Below, one piece after another: positions 56,571 through 64,000 of a stretch of 64,000 bases of DNA. Source of the stretch: Macrostomum hystrix (taxonomy: Eukaryota; Platyhelminthes; Macrostomidae); NCBI GenBank assembly GCA_950097015.1, contig CATNEN010000005.1, forward strand, positions 2,967,501 to 3,031,500. The letters are read 5' to 3'. A program made the position numbers and the translations under genes. Under the pieces are notes generated by a model. That model was not told the origin of the DNA. It saw only the letters and a program-made list of their open reading frames with translations, and did no database searches. The first letter of the stretch is position 1, and each line of letters opens with the position of its first letter.

Positions 56571-56910
56571 TCTTGTTCAATTGCAGGTCTGATTGCGACA
56601 AAGCAGATGGGAACAATGTTTCTGTTACGTAACATAGTAATACTATGTGACTATGGGAACGACTAAAAACCATAGTAGGTTTAGCTTTCGTCATTGTTTG
56701 TGTTCTAATCTGCCACCTATAAAGTGCATTTGAAATCGAAAGGGCGTTTTACAGATCTGATCTTAATTTTTTATTAGGATATGCAAAGAGGTCGAGGAAA
56801 TGCAACTCAAGATGTCGAGAGAGAATAGCTTTCTCTAAGTTTTTACTATTTCAATTTAGGCGCGAATTTAAACATAACTAAATTAACAAAAAATTTGTGC
56901 CAGAACTAAT
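56571..56910. other. Unique spacer before the 30-bp array
   Basis: Nothing recognised. A palindrome near 56390-56410 (CGGGGGGAGTCCCCC) lies just left of the SINE fragment. Confidence 0.45.
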
Positions 56911-59600
56911 CTGCTAGAGACAAGAAGCATGAGAAAACAACTGCTAGAGATAAGGAGCATGAGAAAACAACTGCTAGAGATAAGAAGCATGAGAAAACAA
57001 CTGTTAGAGATGAGAAGAATGAGAAAACAACTGTTAGAGATGAGAAGCATGAGAAAACAACTGCTAGAGATAAGAAGCATGAGAAAACAACTGTTAGAGA
57101 TAAGAAGCATGAGAAAACAACTGCTAGAGATAAGAAGCATGAGAAAACAACTGCTAGAGATAGGAAGCATGAGAAAACAACTGTTAGAGATGAGAAGAAT
57201 GAGAAAACAACTGTTAGAGATGAGAAGCATGAGAAAACAACTGCTAGAGATAAGAAGCATGAGAAAACAACTGCTAGAGATAAGAAGCATGAGAAAACAA
57301 CTGTTAGAGATGAGAAGAATGAGAAAACAACTGCTAGAGAAAAGAAGCATGAGAAAACAACTGCTAGAGATAAGAAGCATGAGAAAACAACTGTTAGAGA
57401 TAAGAAGCATGAGAAAACAACTGTTAGAGATGAGAAGAATGAGAAAACAACTGCTAGAGATAAGAAGCATGAGAAAACAACTGCTAGAGATAAGAAGCAT
57501 GAGAAAACAACTGTTAGAGATAAGAACCATGAGAAAACAACTATTAGAGATGAGAAGAATGAGAAAACAACTGCTAGAGATAAGAAGCATGAGAAAACAA
57601 CTGCTAGAGATAAGAAGCATGAGAAAACAACTTTTAGAGATGAGAAGAATGAGAAAACAACTGCTAGAGATAAGAAGCATGAGAAAACAACTGCTAGAGA
57701 TAAGAAGCATGAGAAAACAACTGTTAGAGATAAGAAGCATGAGAAAACAACTATTAGAGATGAGAAGAATGAGAAAACAACTGCTAGAGATAAGAAGCAT
57801 GAGAAAACAACTGCTAGAGATAAGAAGCATGAGAAAACAACTGTTAGAGATGAGAAGAATGAGAAAACAACTGTTAGAGATGAGAATAATGAGAAAACAA
57901 CTGCTAGAGATAAGAAGCATGAGAAAACAACTGTTAGAGATGAGAAGCATGAGAAAACAACTGCTAGAGATAAGAAGCATGAGAAAACAACTGCTAGAGA
58001 TAAGAAGCATGAGAAAACAACTGCTAGAGATAAGAAGCATGAGAAAACAACTGCTAGAGATAAGAAGCATGAGAAAACAACTGCTAGAGATAAGAAGCAT
58101 GAGAAAACAACTGCTAGAGATGAGAAGCATGAGAAAACAACTGCTAGAGATAAGAAGCATGAGAAAACAACTGTTAGAGATGAGAAGAATGAGAAAACAA
58201 CTGTTAGAGATGACAATAATGAGAAAACAACTGCTAGAGATAAGAAGCATGAGAAAACAACTGCTAGAGATAAGAAGCATGAGAAAACAACTGCTAGACA
58301 TAAGAAGCATGAGAAAACAACTGCTAGAGATAAGAAGCATGAGAAAACAACTGCTAGAGATAAGAAGCATGAGAAAACAACTGCTAGAGATAGGAAGCAT
58401 GAGAAAACAACTGTTAGAGATGAGAAGAATGAGAAAACAACTGTTAGAGATGAGAAGCATGAGAAAACAACTGCTAGAGATAAGAAGCATGAGAAAACAA
58501 CTGTTAGAGATGAGAAGAATGAGAAAACAACTGCTAGAGATAAGAAGCATGAGAAAACAACTGTTAGAGATAAGAAGCATGAGAAAACAACTGCTAGAGA
58601 TAAGAAGCATGAGAAAACAACTGCTAGAGATAAGAAGCATGAGAAAACAACTGCTAGAGATAAGAAGCATGAGAAAACAACTGCTAGAGATAAGAAGCAT
58701 GAGAAAACAACTGTTAGAGATAAGAAGCATGAGAAAACAACTGCTAGAGATAAGAAGCATGAGAAAACAACTGCTAGAGATAAGAAGCATGAGAAAACAA
58801 CTGCTAGAGATAAGAAGCATGAGAAAACAACTGCTAGAGATAAGAAGCATGAGAAAACAACTGCTAGAGATAGGAAGCATGAGAAAACAACTGTTAGAGA
58901 TGAGAAGAATGAGAAAACAACTGTTAGAGATGAGAAGCATGAGAAAACAACTGCTAGAGATAAGAAGCATGAGAAAACAACTGCTAGAGATGAGAAGCAT
59001 GAGAAAACAACTGCTAGAGATAAGAAGCATGAGAAAACAACTGCTAGAGATAGGAAGCATGAGAAAACAACTGTTAGAGATGAGAAGAATGAGAAAACAA
59101 CTGTTAGAGATGAGAAGCATGAGAAAACAACTGCTAGAGATAAGAAGCATGAGAAAACAACTGCTAGAGATAAGAAGCATGAGAAAACAACTGTTAGAGA
59201 TGAGAAGAATGAGAAAACAACTGCTAGAGATAAGAAGCATGAGAAAACAACTGCTAGAGATAAGAAGCATGAGAAAACAACTGCTAGAGATGAGAAGCAT
59301 GAGAAAACATCTGTTAGAGATGAGAAGAATGAGAAAACAACTGCTAGAGATAAGAAGCATGAGAAAACAACTGCTAGAGATAGGAAGCATGAGAAAACAA
59401 CTGCTAGAGATGAGAAGCATGAGAAAACAACTGCTAGAGATGAGAAGCATGAGAAAACATCTGTTAGAGATGAGAAGCATGAGAAAACATCTGTTAGAGA
59501 TGAGAAGAATGAGAAAACAACTGCTAGAGATAAGGAGCATGAGAAAACAACTGCTAGAGATAAGAAGCATGAGAAAACAACTGCTAGAGATGACAAGACA
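56911..59600. repeat. 30-bp minisatellite, about 89 copies without a single indel
   Basis: Units are a fixed GAGAAAACAA plus a 20-base variable part: type A CTGCTAGAGATAAGAAGCAT, type A' with TAGGAAGCAT, type B CTGTTAGAGATGAGAAGAAT, type C CTGTTAGAGATGAGAAGCAT. The period is exactly 30 throughout. Because 30 is a multiple of 3, one plus-strand frame (56929-59619, repeating MRKQLLEIRS) and two minus-strand frames of about 900 codons are open. No splice, promoter or unique domain evidence supports a gene. The block A'-B-C-A occurs at 57151, 58381, 58861 and 59041. Confidence 0.95.
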
Positions 59601-60475
59601 CGGAAAATACACGAATTAGACGATAAAATTATTTATTGGGTCTTTCAAATAGCAATTCAAAAATGAATTAAATCCAAAAGGGTAAAATTTTTGACTAAAT
59701 AGTTAATTATAACTGACAAAAGCCACCACACAATGGCGTTTCAATAAAAAGCATGTTAGTTTTATTTCCAAAATATAGCATGCATTACAATTCCTTAAAC
59801 TGACACTGTACAGTACTGGACAGTAATTTTAACACATTTACATAACGAAATGTGGTTCAAACTAGTACCGATTTTTCAGACACACCACACATTTTTTCAA
59901 TAACTTGCACGACTCATAAATAAGAAAAAAACAATGCTTATCTAAACATATTGAAAGGAGATTGAAGTAGGAGAAATGGGACAGAATAGAGATAAAACTA
60001 TTAGGAATAGGGGAGAGAGAAGGGGAGAATTAAAATATGAGGAGAGAGAGAGAAGGGGAGATAAACAGATGAGGAGAGAGAGAGAAGGGGAGATAAACAG
60101 ATGAGGAGAGAGAGAAAAGGGGAGAATTGAAAAATGAGAGATTTTAATAAAATAGTGAACATAATGATAACAATAAAGATTAATAAACTACATTAAAGTA
60201 ACCCATTTAAACATTTAAGTTAATATAATACAGCGATACCCACAAGCATGCAAATATTATCAATGGACAAAGAAATGAATTGTCAAATTGTTAAACAAAC
60301 TTTGTCCTACTTGTTACTGATAAAGTGATGTTTATAGCAATGCGAGGGAGAGAGGAGACACGAGAAGGCATGGCACACAGCTTCAAGACACACACACACA
60401 CAAACAGAGGCGCACACAGCATACTGATCAGCGCCAGCCAGTCTGTTTTGCGTGTGTCCGCGGACAAGTTCATGT
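59601..60475. other. Region 3' of ARGLU1 with a small array
   Basis: Contains a short GA-rich repeat at about 60000-60125 (three to four units with GAGAGAGAGAAGGGGAGATA) and a (CA)n run at 60390-60402. The ARGLU1 3'UTR should be in the right part. No gene recognised. Confidence 0.5.
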
Positions 60476-63400
60476 TTACTTTTTTATGCTAAACGCCAGC
60501 TTAGGTCGAGCCTTCTTCTTATTGAGAATGATCTCCTGCTGAACGCTGTGAGCTCGGCGTTGCTGGTCCTCGACTAACTGGCGGGATTCGAGCTCGCGCC
60601 GCTCCCGTTCCACTTTGTCCAATTGCTGTTCGGCCTTGTTGTGGCGATGAAAATTGTTGGCGCGAGTTTAAAATGGACTTTGTCAAATTATGGATTGACG
60701 CTAATAATGGATTATTATGAAGCCGATGATGCTTACTGGGGGCATTAGGCGATCACTTAGGATTCTTTGGCGATAAATTAGAAATCCATGGGGATAATTT
60801 AGAATTTAGAATCGGGATAATTAATTATTTAGGATAACTTGGAGATAATTTGGGATTCTATTGATATCATTAAAGATTATAAGAGTAGTTTTGCATTTTA
60901 AGGATTAATTTCGGACTAAACACTTAACACAGTCAAATAAAAAACATTGCTTGTTTCTCACCTGCTTGCGCAGAGCCTCCTGAATTTTACGATTATTTTC
61001 TTCCTCAATCCGAGCCAATTCTTCTAATCGTCTGCGTTCTTCGTCCTGTTTAAAAAGTTCGGGGTAATTATCCCCCCGAGGATTCGGGGGTCGGGGGAGA
61101 CGAACAGATGAAAAATTGGCTTAGTTAATTTCTGGTTTTAATTAAGACTAAATTTTTAACTGTGCTACTCATAGTAGCTGTGTGAGTCTTGAATTATTTT
61201 CGTTGAGATTTTTTGCTTCAGTAGTAAAAATCGACAGCTTTTTTTAACCGGAACATTGTTGGATACTCCAACAATCTCCCCCGCATGCCTGCTTTGCTTC
61301 TTCCCATCGGATCGTAAATGGGAAATGGGAAGATTTCGCGATTAGTCAATGATATCAATAAGTAGTCTGTACAAAACACATCGCCTAAATTTCATATAAA
61401 TTGTAAAAAAATACGAATTATATTTTACCAACAAAAAATCACTTGCCATCCAGTGGTAACTCCAAATAAAACGCGATCAAAGCATCCTGGCTTGAAGAAG
61501 AAGATAAGCCGAGCCACGGAACGGCGTACGCGGCGACTGTAGTTCAGTGGCCAATTTATTTGGCCATCGCGTAATTTCAATGGCAATATTGATCACACAT
61601 ACAAAAAAACACAGGATACAAAAAACAAAACAATTTTTTATTAAATTAAAACCTGAAAGCGGATAATTATCTTCTTAAAAGATCTATATTCTAAATGCAT
61701 TAACGGATAGAAGAATAAACCTATTGCTTAAGGAAACTTTAATATATCTCTCATTCTGGTACCTTCTGTTGAATTTATAATTGAAATTCGCAGGCTATAA
61801 AAACCGCCTATCGTTACCTCTTTCCGTCGTTCGGCTTCCATTCGCGCCTCGTGCTGGCGTTGAACCTCGTCAGCTAGCTTGCGCTCCAGCTCGGCCCGAT
61901 AAGCTTCAATGCGACGATTGACTTCGGCTTCGATTTCAGACTGGCGCTCGGCGACGGCTTCGCGAACGCGACGCTCGACTTCTTCTTGGACGCGTTTCGC
62001 GACTTCAGCTTCCAGTAGTTTCTCTTCCATAGCGCGCTGCCGCTCGAGACGTTGCCTTTCGCGCCTGTAGAAAATTTGATTTTTCCTATACATATCGGCT
62101 AGATGTTACAACCGAAATAACTAACATATAATTTTTACCGACTATAACTGACTCTGGATATTAAAAGTAATCACGTAATCATAAACTAGAACATACTTTT
62201 TCGCTACATATCGGAAATGAAGATATGAACATTACTGTTAGTAGAACAGTAGCACGCCAAGTCAAGTCGGCTCTTGCAAAAATCGCATATAGAGACACAA
62301 ACTAGTTTCTCACCTTTCATTCTCAATAGCCACTCTTTTCTCTTCCTCCTCCTTCTGTTTAGCCTCGAGAATCTTGCGATCAATCTCTTTTAGTGTCTCT
62401 AGATCCGAGTCTGTTGAAGCTGCTCCAGCACTGCTTTTAGACGAGCTGCTTGATGATGAATAGGACCGCTTTCTGTTTTTGCAAAAAAAGAATAACAGGG
62501 GAATAATTTTTTTATGTAAAAACTTTTCGACTTGAGAAATATGGTTGATAATATATTTTTTACACTCTAACAAATACTTGAACAGAGCAAATTAAAAAAG
62601 GTACATTTTATATACAAAAAACAAGACCTTTTGTTTTGGCTGACATTTTGTCAACTGCCCTTTTATCAACAGGGATTGTAATGATTGATGCCTATAGTTG
62701 GTTATTTTATCAACTAGCCTTACTGAGACACCCAAGGAGATGGTCACTTTGTTAATTTTTTAAATAATGTTATGAGTTTATGAACTGCAATATTAGGAGA
62801 CCTAACACAATATTATTCATTTTATATCTTTGTTAACAAATGATCTAGGCTAAAAACAGCAAAACCAAAAGCAAAAGGCAACTTGTTGCCTGTGTAACTG
62901 TGGTCAATTGAGTTGACAACAGTATGTGCTTAGTCTGCTCTGCTCAGGGGATTTCTTATGAAACATATGAGTCATCAATTTGAGTTATACAAGTCATGTA
63001 ATTTACATGAAAAAGTTAGGCTATGAATTACATGTACTCCTAGAGACACATTGGGTGCACATATTAAGCATATGAAGCACATATTAACAATAATTGTTAA
63101 TATACCTCCATACTAGTTGAGCCCTATACAAATTGTATGAAGTTTAATTTGATTTAATTTTACAAAAATTTCAAAGCAAAATTTTCATTTTGATTAACAC
63201 TCTTTTGCTCTTTGCTGTTGCTAACCAGGGCCATTTTATTAAAATTCTAGGATACCAAGTGACATGTGGATGCGGCAGACATTTTTCATGCACAAAAAGC
63301 CATGCCTTTATCATAAGGGCATAAAAAATTGAACCCTTAATGGCTAAGCAAAAGCAAGAGACTCCCAAACCCAGAGATACATAGGATCAGGGATAAGTAT

Positions 63401-64000
63401 GAAATAGAGTTTTTTAAATCAACTTAACTTAAGGGCCACATTTAGATTTAATTTGGCATAGTCCCACATGCCAGAGTTTGCCAATACTTGCCTTATAGAA
63501 ACATATAGCCATAATTTTTAAGTTAGTTTAACTTAAAATATAAATTTTGCCATAGAATATAAATATACATAAAATAGCTAGGCGAGTATATGCCTAAGTA
63601 AGGTAAAATAAAAGCACAAAATCATTACCTATGCGTAACACTACTTAATTAAGCATTTAAAATTTGATGGCACATATGGTATAATGCATTTGGAGGAATA
63701 AAAACATTTAGATAATTTTTAGATACTAAGTTACAAACATATTATTATTATATTATCGAATATCAACTCTACCTGTGCTTGCTGTCACTCTTGGAAGAGT
63801 GATGATCCTTCTTTGATTTATTTTTGTCTGACTTCTTAGATGACTTCTTGTGCTTCCTTTCAGTCCTGTACTCTTTTTCTCTGTGACTATGCTTATCATC
63901 ATAGTATGTATCCCGGCCTTCTCTTTCCTCATGAGCATCATTCTGCTTAACCTTTTTGCTTCTTGAATGACCTGGACTGCGGCTCCTAGACCTCGATTTA
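60476..64000 (-). CDS. ARGLU1: ARGLU1 (arginine and glutamate rich protein 1), 3' five exons, runs off the right edge
   Basis: Exons 63773-64000 (5' part outside), 62314-62472, 61818-62064, 60962-61045 and 60476-60634 join in phase to 291 visible residues. The N-terminal part is an RS-like basic region (SRSRSRSPGHSRSKK, then Lys/Ser/His runs) and a Ser run, SYSSSSSSSKSS. The rest is the long charged helix typical of ARGLU1: MEEKLLEAEVAKRVQEEVER, ELERKLADEVQRQHEARMEA, LEELARIEEENNRKIQEALR, and the conserved end QQEIILNKKKARPKLAFSIK. ARGLU1 is a nuclear protein that modulates alternative splicing through its RS part and works with Mediator/nuclear receptors through its C-terminal helix. All junctions are GT-AG; introns are 327 to 1300 bases and, unlike those of the neighbours, lack minisatellites. 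The start codon is not visible. Confidence 0.93.
62473..63772. other. ARGLU1 intron with a decayed hAT-like end
   Basis: AT-rich. GGGCCACATTTAG at 63433 and GCCAGAGTTTGCCAATACTTG at 63471-63491 resemble one end of the hAT-like family (GGGCCGCATCTGG ... GGAGTTTGCCGACCCCTG). Only one end is recognisable. Confidence 0.45.

Noticed and set aside
56929..59619. 896-residue coiled-coil protein MRKQLLEIRS
   Set aside because: Not called as a gene: no unique sequence, promoter or splice support, and equally long frames exist on the other strand. The strict period is reported as a finding instead.

Overview
This window is nuclear DNA from an animal. Eight protein genes are split by GT-AG introns, and they are surrounded by tandem repeats and DNA transposons and SINEs. 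The proteins (a ciliary CFAP45, a peptide GPCR of the orexin/allatotropin type, an EB-family plus-end protein, LAMTOR4, SLC7A6OS/Iwr1, ARL14EP and ARGLU1) point to a bilaterian. A single-domain universal stress protein argues against a vertebrate. I cannot name the species. Nothing bacterial or viral was seen.

Layout. CFAP45 runs off the left edge (minus strand, 1-906). A four-exon orexin/allatotropin-type receptor follows on the plus strand (3428-11936). Positions 11.94-27.0 kb hold no recognisable gene: one hAT-like element and a near-continuous series of tandem arrays. A run of minus-strand genes comes next: universal stress protein (27002-28826), MAPRE/EB1 (31748-35807), LAMTOR4 (41572-41856) and SLC7A6OS (42530-45853). 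Positions 46-52 kb are rich in mobile elements: a 1.26-kb element with long inverted repeats and a TTA duplication, a 0.7-kb element with an 8-bp duplication, and a tRNA-derived SINE. ARL14EP is on the plus strand (52448-53855). A decayed LINE reverse-transcriptase fragment with a hAT-like insertion follows (54.9-56.0 kb), then a 2.7-kb 30-bp repeat array, then ARGLU1 on the minus strand running off the right edge (60476-64000).

The genes do not form one pathway; they look like independent housekeeping, cytoskeletal and signalling genes. What stands out is the non-coding architecture. By adding up array lengths by eye, about 23 kb (roughly a third) of the window is tandem repeat, mostly with unit lengths of 15-34 bp. 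The units are mostly unrelated between arrays, and most introns longer than about 500 bp carry their own array. At least two of the arrays lie inside copies of one non-autonomous hAT-like element, flanked by its inverted ends and 8-bp target duplications. The same 16-bp unit recurs in arrays elsewhere in the window. This suggests that a mobile element spreads minisatellite seeds. A second recurring pattern is a possible 3' splice acceptor shortly before every visible start codon, consistent with 5'UTR introns or spliced-leader trans-splicing.

Exon boundaries were placed by eye from splice consensus, phase and family similarity. No database search was run.
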